A stretch of DNA of 23,008 bases, taken from positions 1 to 23,008 of the forward strand of contig JANQFD010000165.1 in the NCBI GenBank assembly GCA_028278005.1. Reading direction: 5' to 3'. The notes under the pieces were generated by a model. It was not told where the DNA came from and did no database searches. It was given only the letters and a program-made list of their open reading frames with translations. Position numbers and translations under genes: made by a program. The stretch is from Chlorobium sp. (GTDB taxonomy: Bacteria > Bacteroidota > Chlorobiia > Chlorobiales > Chlorobiaceae). Every line of letters starts with the position of its first letter. Position 1 is the first letter of the stretch. Below, one piece after another: positions 7,486-14,924 of this stretch.

Positions 7486-9100
7486 GACCGTTCAGTTTGT
7501 GTTTCGGTTTACGTTCATCGAGGACTGACTCAAGCGCCTCGATTCTTCGCAGCAAGCTCAAAAGAGCGTCGCGGTCGCCGTTACCGGTCCCCGACTTTCC
7601 GCCGCCGAAGATGCCGCTCATATCGATACCGGCTTTCTCAGCGTATTCGCGTTCTTTCGCGAGCGAGTCGATCACCTCTTCGAACTCGACGCCCCGTTCC
7701 GAAGCGACTTCGGACAGGCTCTTGGCACGCAGACCAACCGTTTCCCGGTTGCCGATCGCTTCTTTCTGTGGATCGACCCATGCCCAGGACCGCGCTACCC
7801 AGCTCACCGCATCGAGGTACTCGCGGAACCGTGAGATTTCGAGGCGAAGCTGTCCCGACGTGATGCCCATGCGCAGCCAGTCTGGGAAGATCACCTCGTG
7901 GAACCAACCAACGAGCCACTGCTGTTTTTCCTGCCAGTTGTCCCGCACTTCGAGGATCCCGATCCGGGCAGAACTGTAGTTCACGTCGGAGAGGTCGTTG
8001 GCAAGGCTGTTGTAGTTGATGTTGCCGGCGGAAGCGATGCCGCGCAACAGTTTCGTCGAGAATGGATCGAACGCCGTCGTTGGGTGCGTCGGGTCGAACT
8101 GTTTGAAATCCCACCCTTCGGGAAGCGTCGCAAAGCTGCCAGCTTCGGAATCGAGATACTCGACTTCACCGGAATCGTCGTCGCTGCTGTTGGCACCTCC
8201 AGTACCATCGACATAGTCTCCTTCCGCTGCAGCGTTTTTGGTAAAGAATCCACCTTTCTCGGCAGCGATCCGTGCTTGTGTCACCTCGGCGTTCTCGTAC
8301 CGGTCCAGCACATGCACCCGCTGCATTCCTGCCGCCATCCAGGGAAATCCTCGTTTCTGCTCTGCCTCGACGGGAAAATAGAGATGCTCGATGTACCGCG
8401 CCGGGACACGTTCGGCCCGTCCGCCGGCATAATCGCTCTGCATCCCGCGTTCGCTGATCCAGTACGCGGCAACCTGACCGTCTTCGTACTCGATGCCGTT
8501 GATGATCTCCGATCTCCCAGTGAGCTTCTTGTTGAGATCGGTCGAGACACGCATCGGGTCGATCAGTTCGAGCTGAAACCCGAAGTCGCCCGTACCGAAC
8601 CACTTGCGAATGAACACCTCGCCGTCACGCACAACATTGAAGAGGATCACCCGTTCCATATCGGTTTTGGTCCACTGCGACCGCCGCATCGATACGCCTT
8701 TCTTGCCCCACCGTTTCCAGCCGTTCTCAATCTCGGCGTTCGTCCGTTTGTCGAACTCGGTGTCGGTAAGCTTCACTTTCGCGTCGAGTTTCACGCCCCG
8801 CGGGCCGACGATGTTCTGCACGTTCAGGGTGAGGTAGCGGAGGTAATAGCCGTTGTTCGAGGCGAGCCAGCGGGACCTGCCCCGCAGCGCCCGGAGGTTC
8901 CTCGTGATTACCTCGTCGCTCGACAGCGTGACCGATGGCCAATCCATCGACAACCGGTTCTGCGCCGCAGCGAGAAACTGCCGTTTCGCCGACGTGCCGT
9001 ACAACAGGTTCCGTGACGGCAGTGCCGCTCCATGCCGCGCTTTTCCGCCTGATGCGAGCAGCTCGGCGATCCTGCCGTTCTGGAGTAATTCTGCGCTCAT
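7463..9100 (-). CDS. Portal protein (lambda gpB family), 545 aa
   Basis: A dodecamer of this protein forms the DNA channel at one capsid vertex and docks terminase. Family features are spread along its length: an Arg/Asn-rich N-terminus with SRNLLYG, RWLASNNGYYLRYLTLNVQN (near residue 80), GWKRWGKKGVSMRRS, the segment FQLELIDPMRVSTD, then YIEHLYFPVEAEQKRGFPWM and the late DLSDVNYSSARIG. The end contains a helical tail (LLSLLRRIEALESVLDE). Length matches the family. It begins in an ATGA junction with the adaptor gene (9097-9100) and ends inside the protease-capsid gene. An antisense open frame exists over it and is discounted. Confidence 0.93.
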   Translation of the reverse strand: MSAELLQNGRIAELLASGGKARHGAALPSRNLLYGTSAKRQFLAAAQNRLSMDWPSVTLSSDEVITRNLRALRGRSRWLASNNGYYLRYLTLNVQNIVGPRGVKLDAKVKLTDTEFDKRTNAEIENGWKRWGKKGVSMRRSQWTKTDMERVILFNVVRDGEVFIRKWFGTGDFGFQLELIDPMRVSTDLNKKLTGRSEIINGIEYEDGQVAAYWISERGMQSDYAGGRAERVPARYIEHLYFPVEAEQKRGFPWMAAGMQRVHVLDRYENAEVTQARIAAEKGGFFTKNAAAEGDYVDGTGGANSSDDDSGEVEYLDSEAGSFATLPEGWDFKQFDPTHPTTAFDPFSTKLLRGIASAGNINYNSLANDLSDVNYSSARIGILEVRDNWQEKQQWLVGWFHEVIFPDWLRMGITSGQLRLEISRFREYLDAVSWVARSWAWVDPQKEAIGNRETVGLRAKSLSEVASERGVEFEEVIDSLAKEREYAEKAGIDMSGIFGGGKSGTGNGDRDALLSLLRRIEALESVLDERKPKHKLNGHAYEHQS

Positions 9101-9651
9101 CTGAACCTCACTTTCACGGCTCCAAACGCCGATTTGCCCGCCTTCCTGCGTTCCTCGGCCCGAACCTCGGCCCGGAACCGGTCGCGGGCATTGAGTAGCT
9201 CATCCATCGTCATAAACTTCAGAGCACGGCCTGCGATCTGATACTCCTGCTGTGCCTGGGAAGCACGGTTCTCGATCACCGCCTCTATCGCGTCGAGCGA
9301 CTTTTTAGCAAAACTGCGGTCGTCATACCCATCATCTTGTTGTGCAAAATCCGGCTCGATGACGATAGAACCTGACTCTATACGTTTACGGTCGGTACCG
9401 TCATCCACGACCGCTTGATAACTATAAGTGCCTGCGGGCCAATCCGTGGTCTCAGCTTTCGCGACTTCGATGTGATGATCATCGCTCGACTCGTACTGAC
9501 TGCCGGTGATGACGATTTGTTTACCTGTCTTGACGAGGTAATAGGTAAGCGTCCACGTAGGTGCCGGATAGTCCGGCAGGCTAATCGTCCACTCAACGGA
9601 ATCGCCCGCGGTCAGCTTTGATGGTGTAGATGTCGGTAGAGTAGCAGCCAT
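9097..9651 (-). CDS. Head-tail adaptor: Ig-like N-terminus with gpW-like C-terminus, 184 aa
   Basis: The first 105 residues form a beta-rich, Ig-like segment (AGDSVEWTISLPDYPAPTW, then AGTYSYQAVVDDGTDRKRIE and GSIVIEPDF). The last 80 are helical and close with ALKFMTMDELLNARDRFRAE and a basic 'KSAFGAVKVRFR' end, which resembles lambda gpW-type head-completion proteins (helix pair plus a C-terminal 'V.VRF' strand). In lambda gpW lies directly before the portal gene B, as here. The start has no recognisable ribosome site (upstream reads AGCAAAATTCAGA), perhaps because the sequence before it was replaced by the inserted cargo block. Confidence 0.7.
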   Translation of the reverse strand: MAATLPTSTPSKLTAGDSVEWTISLPDYPAPTWTLTYYLVKTGKQIVITGSQYESSDDHHIEVAKAETTDWPAGTYSYQAVVDDGTDRKRIESGSIVIEPDFAQQDDGYDDRSFAKKSLDAIEAVIENRASQAQQEYQIAGRALKFMTMDELLNARDRFRAEVRAEERRKAGKSAFGAVKVRFR

Positions 9652-9944
9652 TCTGAATTTTGCTTTTCAACAAATTCCGAAACGGCTATCAGGTGGACAA
9701 TAAGGAGGAAAGAAAGTCGTTCCATATGGAACGGTAATCTTCTCAAATCTCTATTTCAGAGGTTTTGAGAGGTTCAACAGAACGAAAAAAGTCAATTCGG
9801 ACACCAAAATACCTGCCTATATGCTTTAATTAACAATTTAAGGAACAAAAAAGTATTTTTTGTGGTTTTTAATTGCTGTAGTAAGTAAAGTATTTACTTT
9901 GAATACCATACGTACCCTCAACCATAACTATAGGAGACAAAGAG
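9652..9944. promoter_or_regulatory. AT-rich intergenic region with palindromes; probable promoter of the cargo genes
   Basis: No gene of useful length fits here. It holds a perfect 16-bp palindrome CGTTCCATATGGAACG (9718-9733), a hairpin (TCTCAAA at 9741-9747 with TTTGAGA at 9764-9770, plus CTCT/AGAG inside) and two GTA-centred inverted repeats: six A and six T at 9847-9861, and AAGTAAA/TTTACTT at 9883-9899. The next gene starts downstream with AGGAG. A promoter for the rightward genes and a control site for the leftward head genes both have to lie around here; I cannot pick a definite -10. Confidence 0.5.
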
Positions 9945-10451
9945 ATGAACTATCCCTCTGTTCAAAATGCAAGACTAGCCCTTGTTGCTATGATTGCTGT
10001 GTTTCTTACTGCGTGCGCCACAACGCTGGCCCCAAATTATGACCAAGCAGTTGTCGATGGCTTGACATCTGTAAACCAAAAAACGATGGAGCATTTTGCT
10101 TCTACATCTTCTGGAACAAGCAAACGTGATTATGAAGAAAGGGAGAAAACGTATAACTCCATAATTGGAAGCATTGACGCTTTAGCAATTCAGGCAAAAT
10201 CCCGGCCTATTCCTAATAACAAGATTACTGAAAAAGTAAATGAATATCTTCTTTCGCGTGGGGTAGACATTCTTGAAGACGAAGCCACTCCAAGCGCAAC
10301 AGCATTAGAAAAGATTTCAGAAGCAATAGTAAAAATGCGTGATACCGATAAAAAACAGGGGATAACCGCGATTGAAGTACAAGCATTCAAAGGGCTAGTC
10401 GTAATCTACTTAGACCAAGCATTGACCTATGAAAGCTTTTTAAAACGTTAA
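9945..10451 (+). CDS. Lipoprotein of the cargo block, 168 aa
   Basis: The N-terminus has a signal peptide (ARLALVAMIAVFLTAC) with a lipobox LTAC, so the mature protein would begin at Cys24 and be lipid-anchored in the envelope. The rest is helical and charged (SVNQKTMEHFASTSSGTSK, then RPIPNNKITEKVNEYLLSRG and KISEAIVKMRDTDKKQG). No enzyme motif is visible. Proteins of this general pattern occur in mobile or accessory regions, in my recollection often next to a small protein like the following one; the function is not known to me. It starts 8 nt after AGGAG, is the first gene of the rightward block and has AT-richer codons than the phage genes around it. Confidence 0.85.
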   Translation: MNYPSVQNARLALVAMIAVFLTACATTLAPNYDQAVVDGLTSVNQKTMEHFASTSSGTSKRDYEEREKTYNSIIGSIDALAIQAKSRPIPNNKITEKVNEYLLSRGVDILEDEATPSATALEKISEAIVKMRDTDKKQGITAIEVQAFKGLVVIYLDQALTYESFLKR

Positions 10452-10474
10452 CCTAAACGAGGAGAAATACAAAG

Positions 10475-10816
10475 ATGTCTACACCAATTGATATTGCTCA
10501 GTTAATCAAAGACATGAAATATGCTGCGTCCCAAATCCTGGATAAGGATGTAACCACCGTAAGAGGCTTTTCTGAACGCCAAATAAAGGCTATAGCAGAA
10601 TATTCTCAGTTGGTGGCGAGTGGAATAGCAACTGGCCAAATTACAGAAGAAACAAGAGAGTTCTTGTTAGACAGCATCGAAGATATGGCCCTCAACTTTG
10701 CAAAAACGCTTCGTGGACTATTAATGGTCACGATTGAAAAAGTATGGAACGCCATAGTGGGCGTAATATGGAAGGCCATAGATAAAGCAACAGGGCTGAA
10801 CCTCTCAGGCTCCTAA
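10475..10816 (+). CDS. Small soluble helical protein of the cargo block, 113 aa
   Basis: This sits 23 nt after the lipoprotein gene with its own GAGGAG site, so the two form an operon. It is all-helical in appearance: MSTPIDIAQLIKDMKYAAS, then RGFSERQIKAIAEYSQLVAS and a long amphipathic C-terminal part (LLMVTIEKVWNAIVGVIWKA) that is hydrophobic enough to touch a membrane but has no clear transmembrane span. No signal peptide. The function is not recognised. A strong hairpin with a T-tract follows at 10847, ending the two-gene unit. Confidence 0.8.
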   Translation: MSTPIDIAQLIKDMKYAASQILDKDVTTVRGFSERQIKAIAEYSQLVASGIATGQITEETREFLLDSIEDMALNFAKTLRGLLMVTIEKVWNAIVGVIWKAIDKATGLNLSGS

Positions 10817-10846
10817 GCAGCTAACAATCAAACGCACTAAAAAAGG

Positions 10847-10888
10847 GCGGCGCGGGTGAAGCGTTACGGAAGTCGCGCCGCATCTTTT
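10847..10888 (+). terminator. Rho-independent terminator after the first two cargo genes
   Basis: GCGGCGCG (10847-10854) pairs perfectly with CGCGCCGC (10874-10881) around a 19-nt loop, followed by ATCTTTT. A run of A before the stem (10838-10844) pairs with the T-tract and makes it a possible two-way terminator, which would also act on leftward transcription through this block. Confidence 0.7.
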
Positions 10889-10950
10889 ACCGACGATGTA
10901 AAGCGGTATACCTGAAAAGGCGAACATTTGAAACTAGCCAAGGAGGATAT

Positions 10951-11286
10951 ATGGGGATTGAAAGTCAAATAATAGTTGCGCTCACATCATACAAGCTTGC
11001 ATCGCTCTTTGTAGGCTCTGTATTCGCCTATATGGGGTACAGGCTATTTATGGCTGGTGTATGGGGTGACGCAGGAGATGTCGAGGCTCAATTTCAAGAC
11101 AATAAACTTGTCGTTAAGCGTGCTGCACCCGGCACATTTTTCGCCCTATTCGGTGCTATTGTCATTAGTGTAACTATATTTAAAGGGCTTCAACTTAAAG
11201 ATAATGAATCAAGTATTTCCAAAGAAAGTACTATTGAAATAATTGAGGAGAAAAGCGATGAATTACCTAAAAAACTTCCTTTCTAG
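10951..11286 (+). CDS. Inner-membrane protein of the cargo block, 111 aa
   Basis: Two probable membrane spans are visible: residues 14-36 (ASLFVGSVFAYMGYRLFMAG) and 60-78 (GTFFALFGAIVISVTIFKG), separated by an acidic loop with WGDAGDVEAQF. The C-terminal 30 residues are charged. The 'AYMGYRLFMAGVWGDAGDV' and 'VVKRAAPGTFFALFG' wording is distinctive and I believe it recurs in small membrane proteins of accessory regions, with no function known to me. It has a strong AAGGAGG site four nt before ATG. Its end overlaps the start of the next gene by 29 nt, so the two are probably translated together. Confidence 0.82.
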   Translation: MGIESQIIVALTSYKLASLFVGSVFAYMGYRLFMAGVWGDAGDVEAQFQDNKLVVKRAAPGTFFALFGAIVISVTIFKGLQLKDNESSISKESTIEIIEEKSDELPKKLPF

Positions 11287-11689
11287 CGTTGTTCTCTTGC
11301 TCGCACTTGGGTTTTCTCTTCATGTCATGGCTGCTGAAAGAGAAGATCTTTATGAATTGGGTAAATCTGCCTACGAGTCCCAAAACTACGTTGCTGCGAT
11401 CAAAAACTTGTACGCTTTTTATGTAGTAAATACTGAATCTCTTAACAATAATCCGTCACTTAAGGAAACAATTGAACAAACGATATCTGAATGTGAAAGT
11501 ATTTTATCATTTGTAATAGTATCAAACAAATCAATGGATATGAGCAAAGGGAAAGTCATAATCCGTACAGATATATTTGATGGTGGTTTTAGTGGTACGG
11601 GAAAAAAATTTGAAGATTTCTTAAAGAAAAACTCTATTGATCTCGAGAGAATGATAGAGAACAAGAAAGGAACTTTAATCGGACAATAG
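11258..11689 (+). CDS. Secreted or periplasmic repeat-like protein of the cargo block, 143 aa
   Basis: The start is the ATG at 11258, preceded by GAGGAG; an upstream in-frame ATG at 11243 lacks a site. Residues 1-25 are a signal peptide (FLSSVVLLLALGFSLHVMA) with likely cleavage at VMA-AE. The mature part begins with one TPR-like helix pair (LYELGKSAYESQNYVAAIKN, then LYAFYVVNTESL), followed by helices with a single Cys (ISECESILSF) and a C-terminal domain rich in Lys and Gly (GGFSGTGKKFEDFLKKNS). Being coupled to a membrane protein suggests the two act together at the envelope. Function unknown. Confidence 0.8.
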   Translation: MNYLKNFLSSVVLLLALGFSLHVMAAEREDLYELGKSAYESQNYVAAIKNLYAFYVVNTESLNNNPSLKETIEQTISECESILSFVIVSNKSMDMSKGKVIIRTDIFDGGFSGTGKKFEDFLKKNSIDLERMIENKKGTLIGQ

Positions 11690-11707
11690 GACAATAACCC
11701 TAAGAAA

Positions 11708-11780
11708 TCAATCAACTACGCCCCTTCAGGGCCGGACAGCCAAAACTCCGCTTCGCTCTGTTTTGGCTGCCGGTTATTGA
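11708..11780. repeat. Long inverted repeat at the end of the cargo block
   Basis: CAGCCAAAAC (11737-11746) pairs with GTTTTGGCTG (11760-11769); CCGG arms on both sides extend it across one bulged A, giving about 14 pairs. Weaker outer arms (TCAAT at 11708 and ATTGA at 11776) go further. No T-tract follows on either strand, so it is not a standard terminator. It lies between the convergent ends of the secreted-protein gene and the leftward Z-like gene, marking one border of the inserted block. Confidence 0.6.
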
Positions 11781-11804
11781 GCCGTAAGCTACGTGAAAAA
11801 TTTA

Positions 11805-12494
11805 TCATTTTCTGTTCTGGAGGTACCAGCGCAATTTCTCCCGGAAATTCCTGGCAAAATGCCGCCGAACATACCGCTGCGAAAACTCATGAAAATGAAA
11901 CTGCTTCTGATACTCAGTTTTTTCCTCCCATGATACCTGCAGCTGCAACCACGTCCCTGCAGGATTTTTCTTTGTCGCCCCCATCCTCTTCCAAATGCCT
12001 GCACTAACAAGGTAAGCATACTGATTCGCATAACCGCTATACCCACCAGTACCGGTTACTTTGGTACCTCTCGGCACACCTGAAAAATGATGCGGTTTTT
12101 GAAGGATTTTTTGCCAGCCTTTTGCAAGGTTACCATACTTATTCCTTTTCACTTTTGTGGGAACAGGGATTGCCCTTTTTTTCGGTTTTTGCGTGCCTCC
12201 GTATACCTGCCATCTTAAATACGCCGCCTGTTTTTTCTTAAACCGTATTTCGCCGGCAAGTGCACGCTTTCCTTCTCCGGCTTTTTCGTAAATAAAAGGT
12301 GATTTTTTATCCGAACCGGTTGTGAAAGAAGTTGGCTCATCAAAAACAGAACGCATTTCTTTCGATAATGCTTTACCTAACCCGAACAACGTATCGTTGA
12401 TCGCGTTCCGAGTCGCATTCGGGACATACTTTTTCTCCAGATCACTAAGGCCCCTGGTGACTTCCTTGATATTGTTTCTCACTGAGATTTGCAT
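11805..12494 (-). CDS. Z-like minor tail / head-tail protein, 229 aa
   Basis: The start ATG at 12494 overlaps the terminase stop (TAATG); longer in-frame readings run over the terminase gene and are not used. The N-terminus MQISVRNNIKEVTRGLSDLE, then YVPNATRNAINDTLFGLGKA, follows the lambda gpZ-type pattern (helix, 'VP.A...A.N', helix). The middle is basic (RALAGEIRFKKKQAAYLRW; GGTQKPKKRAIPVPTKVKR) and the end is a basic amphipathic helix (YVRRHFARNFREKLRWYL). It ends in tandem stops TGATAA. In lambda Z lies among the tail genes; here it sits between terminase and the head genes, so its position is unusual. Assignment is by pattern only. Confidence 0.55.
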   Translation of the reverse strand: MQISVRNNIKEVTRGLSDLEKKYVPNATRNAINDTLFGLGKALSKEMRSVFDEPTSFTTGSDKKSPFIYEKAGEGKRALAGEIRFKKKQAAYLRWQVYGGTQKPKKRAIPVPTKVKRNKYGNLAKGWQKILQKPHHFSGVPRGTKVTGTGGYSGYANQYAYLVSAGIWKRMGATKKNPAGTWLQLQVSWEEKTEYQKQFHFHEFSQRYVRRHFARNFREKLRWYLQNRK

Positions 12495-14413
12495 TACTTG
12501 CGCCCCATTTTTAACCGTTTCTTGACCCTGAGCCGCTTCTTTTTCTCTCTGACATCGCCTTCCGCTTCTGCTTCTTCCAGCGCTTCTCTCTCGACCTGCC
12601 GCCGCTTGATGTATCCCCATTTCGGCTTCAGGATCAGCATGGATGCATAGGCATACTGCCGGGTATCGACCGCTTCGTTTCGCTCCCGCACCTTCACCCA
12701 GACACGCCGGCCTGCCTTGAGCTTCTTTTCTTCCGCCGTCAGCATCATGAAATACGGCTTCTCGTAGTGCAATGGAAAATGAGAGCTTCCTGGATTGCCC
12801 GGCTCGATCCTCAAACGCTTCAGCACGACATCCTTTACCTGCTCGCCGTCGACAAGCCACAGTTTCAACCGCCTTTTCCCGGCACGAGTCCATTTAACCA
12901 CACCTTCAACACGCGTCGAACTACCCTTGACGGCAAAAACCCTGTGCAGCTTCGAAGCAGACTCGACCCAGTCATAGATCACGTTTGAATCGACGTTCTC
13001 GGTGTTACCCTTCTCCGAAGGATTGTACCCCACATCGATGCCGATTGCATCCACGGTGAGCAGCACACCGTCCTGGCGCTCCCATTCCAGTTCCCAGACA
13101 TACTCAAGCTGCTCGTAGGTCTCAAGCAGCTGGGTATTGCCCCACAAGACCCGATAATCGAGACTCCAGTTTTCCCCGTCAGCTGCCCAACCGATGATCT
13201 CGCATTCAAGCCGGTCGCCCTGCACGTCGACACCAACCGTCACCACCTCGATCTTCTCCGGCAGCTTCTTCGGATACTGTTCCCGCCGTTCCATGAGCGG
13301 CGCATCCTCCAACCGCTGCCCTTTCTCCTCGAAGAGTTCACCGAGCACGGTATTGGTAAACACCCGCATCCGGTCCGGGTACCCGGTAGCATAGAGAAAC
13401 TCAGCCGCTGTCTCCGCCCAGGTGACAAAGGGACTGTAGGCCTGCCAGATATGGAACCCTTGTCGCTTGACGATCTTCGGAAACTTCGCCCGCCACTCCC
13501 CTGACAGCACCATATCGTACTTGTCATCGTGCTCGATCACCGACCCGCAATGCTCACAGACAAACCAGGCATGGATGTGTTCCGCAATTGCTTTCCGCTT
13601 CCACTCGAATTCCTCGGCCTCGTCTGCGCCCTGTGTCAGCCCTTTGATGGCCTCCTTGTCATACTCGAACTTCAGGTTCATGAACTTGAGCGTCTGAAAC
13701 CCACCGCAATGCGGACACGGCACCCAGTACTGCTGCTGGTTGGTTTCCCTGTACGCCGGCTCGATGCGCGATTCCCCCTTCTCGGTCGGCGTGCTGACAA
13801 GAAAAATCTTTTTGTTGCGGGCGTAACTCGTGGTACGCTTGCGAGCAAGCATCAGAATATCTCCCTCCGCCTTGATCAGTTTCCCCCACCTGTCGATCTC
13901 GTCGCCGAGCAAGATCCGTATCGGCCACGATGACAAGGAAACCGGGCTGTTCGCTCCCGCCATAATCAGGAACCCGCCGGGAAACTTCTTGAAGTCGAGA
14001 CTGTTTCTCCCGTCCCTCATACGCTTGTCTGCAAGGATGCCACGCAATGCCGGCGTCACATCGAACATCGGTTCGAGCCTCGACTTCGTCACCTGCTTGG
14101 CCATCGTCAGCGACGGTAATAACCACATGATATGACACGGCTCACGATGAGTATAACGTCCGATCATGTTGAGAATGATCTCGGTCTTGCCGATCTGGGC
14201 CGAAGTCATCATCACAACCTCTTCAACCATCGGATCGCTCAATGCATCCATCGGGCCCCGCTGATAAGCGGCCGTATCGACGTAATACTTGCCGTCGTCG
14301 GTATAGCGGTGCTTGTCGGTCCACTCCGAGATGGTTTCCCGTGGTGGAGGAGCAAGCACCTTATAAAGCGTCTTCGCCTTCTTCCTGACTTTCCCAACCG
14401 TTAAGGTGTCCAT
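12494..14413 (-). CDS. Terminase large subunit (GpA family), 639 aa
   Basis: This ATP-driven nuclease cuts concatemers at cos and packages DNA. It has the GpA-family layout: a variant Walker A, SAQIGKTE (71-78), Walker B ILLGDEID (167-174), and STPTEKGESRIEPAYRETN after it, the coupling motif. Two zinc-ribbon pairs follow, CPHC (233-236) and CEHC (286-289). The nuclease part begins with VTVGVDVQGDRLECEIIGWA (Asp396) and includes VDAIGIDVGY. Length is close to lambda gpA (641). It overlaps the small subunit gene by 53 nt and the next gene by TAATG. GpA-type terminases are usually cos cutters, which fits the cos-like region upstream. Confidence 0.96.
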   Translation of the reverse strand: MDTLTVGKVRKKAKTLYKVLAPPPRETISEWTDKHRYTDDGKYYVDTAAYQRGPMDALSDPMVEEVVMMTSAQIGKTEIILNMIGRYTHREPCHIMWLLPSLTMAKQVTKSRLEPMFDVTPALRGILADKRMRDGRNSLDFKKFPGGFLIMAGANSPVSLSSWPIRILLGDEIDRWGKLIKAEGDILMLARKRTTSYARNKKIFLVSTPTEKGESRIEPAYRETNQQQYWVPCPHCGGFQTLKFMNLKFEYDKEAIKGLTQGADEAEEFEWKRKAIAEHIHAWFVCEHCGSVIEHDDKYDMVLSGEWRAKFPKIVKRQGFHIWQAYSPFVTWAETAAEFLYATGYPDRMRVFTNTVLGELFEEKGQRLEDAPLMERREQYPKKLPEKIEVVTVGVDVQGDRLECEIIGWAADGENWSLDYRVLWGNTQLLETYEQLEYVWELEWERQDGVLLTVDAIGIDVGYNPSEKGNTENVDSNVIYDWVESASKLHRVFAVKGSSTRVEGVVKWTRAGKRRLKLWLVDGEQVKDVVLKRLRIEPGNPGSSHFPLHYEKPYFMMLTAEEKKLKAGRRVWVKVRERNEAVDTRQYAYASMLILKPKWGYIKRRQVEREALEEAEAEGDVREKKKRLRVKKRLKMGRK

Positions 14414-14909
14414 TGTCCGATATTTCCTGTAAAGCTTTTTCTATCTCTCCGCTGATCATTGCCTCTTTCTCCCGTAATGTCGACGGCATTTTCATGGTCG
14501 CCAACCGACGGGAAAGCATGAGGATCTGTGTTTTGACGTTAAGCATGATCTCCTTGTAGACCGAATGCACAAGATCAACCTGAACCAGCTTGCCCTGATC
14601 CTCTTTCAGGCGCAGCTCCTCCCTTTCCGCTTTGATCCTCGCGAGCTTGTCCTGTGCATTTTCCTTCTCGTCCGGCGGTTCGGTCTTCGCTCCCTGTAAA
14701 CGGTACTCGATGTACGCCTGTATCGCCCTGGCGCAGATCCACATCCCCCTGCCGACATTCGCTTCCCGAAAAGACTGTAACTCGTTCTCAAGCTGCTGTA
14801 TCCTCCGGGGTGTAATGCCCATCAGGGCCGATAACTCCTCTGTCGATACCCTTTTTATCGAATAATCCTCCTTGAAAGGAAACAGCTTATGATTTGCAAC
14901 GTCATTCAT
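14361..14909 (-). CDS. Terminase small subunit (Nu1-like), 182 aa
   Basis: This subunit binds the cos region and loads the large subunit. A winged helix-turn-helix near the N-terminus (VSTEELSALMGITPRRIQQLE) is the Nu1-type DNA-binding domain. It is followed by GRGMWICARAIQAYIEYRLQ, a charged coiled-coil segment (DKLARIKAEREELRLKEDQG) and a C-terminal helical region (QILMLSRRLATMKMPSTL), the part that binds the large subunit in lambda. I use ATG 14909; a GTG at 14918 is also possible. Neither has a good ribosome site. The 3' end overlaps the large subunit gene by 53 nt. Confidence 0.85.
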   Translation of the reverse strand: MNDVANHKLFPFKEDYSIKRVSTEELSALMGITPRRIQQLENELQSFREANVGRGMWICARAIQAYIEYRLQGAKTEPPDEKENAQDKLARIKAEREELRLKEDQGKLVQVDLVHSVYKEIMLNVKTQILMLSRRLATMKMPSTLREKEAMISGEIEKALQEISDNGHLNGWESQEEGEDAL

Positions 14910-14924
14910 TTCAATCACTTACAT

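Noticed and set aside
7898..9016. Long rightward open frame antisense to the portal gene
   Set aside because: Its translation is Arg/Pro/His-rich without motifs, it has no ribosome site, and the portal frame is unambiguous. GC-rich codon bias explains its openness.
11708..11780. Possible integron attC site at the cargo border
   Set aside because: The hairpin has AAC and GTT in its outer arms, but the flanking boxes do not fit RYYYAAC/GTTRRRY and a side hairpin interrupts the stem; no integrase is present.
12495..12893. Upstream extension of the Z-like gene
   Set aside because: The added residues overlie the terminase 3' end in another frame; the TAATG junction at 12494 gives a better start.
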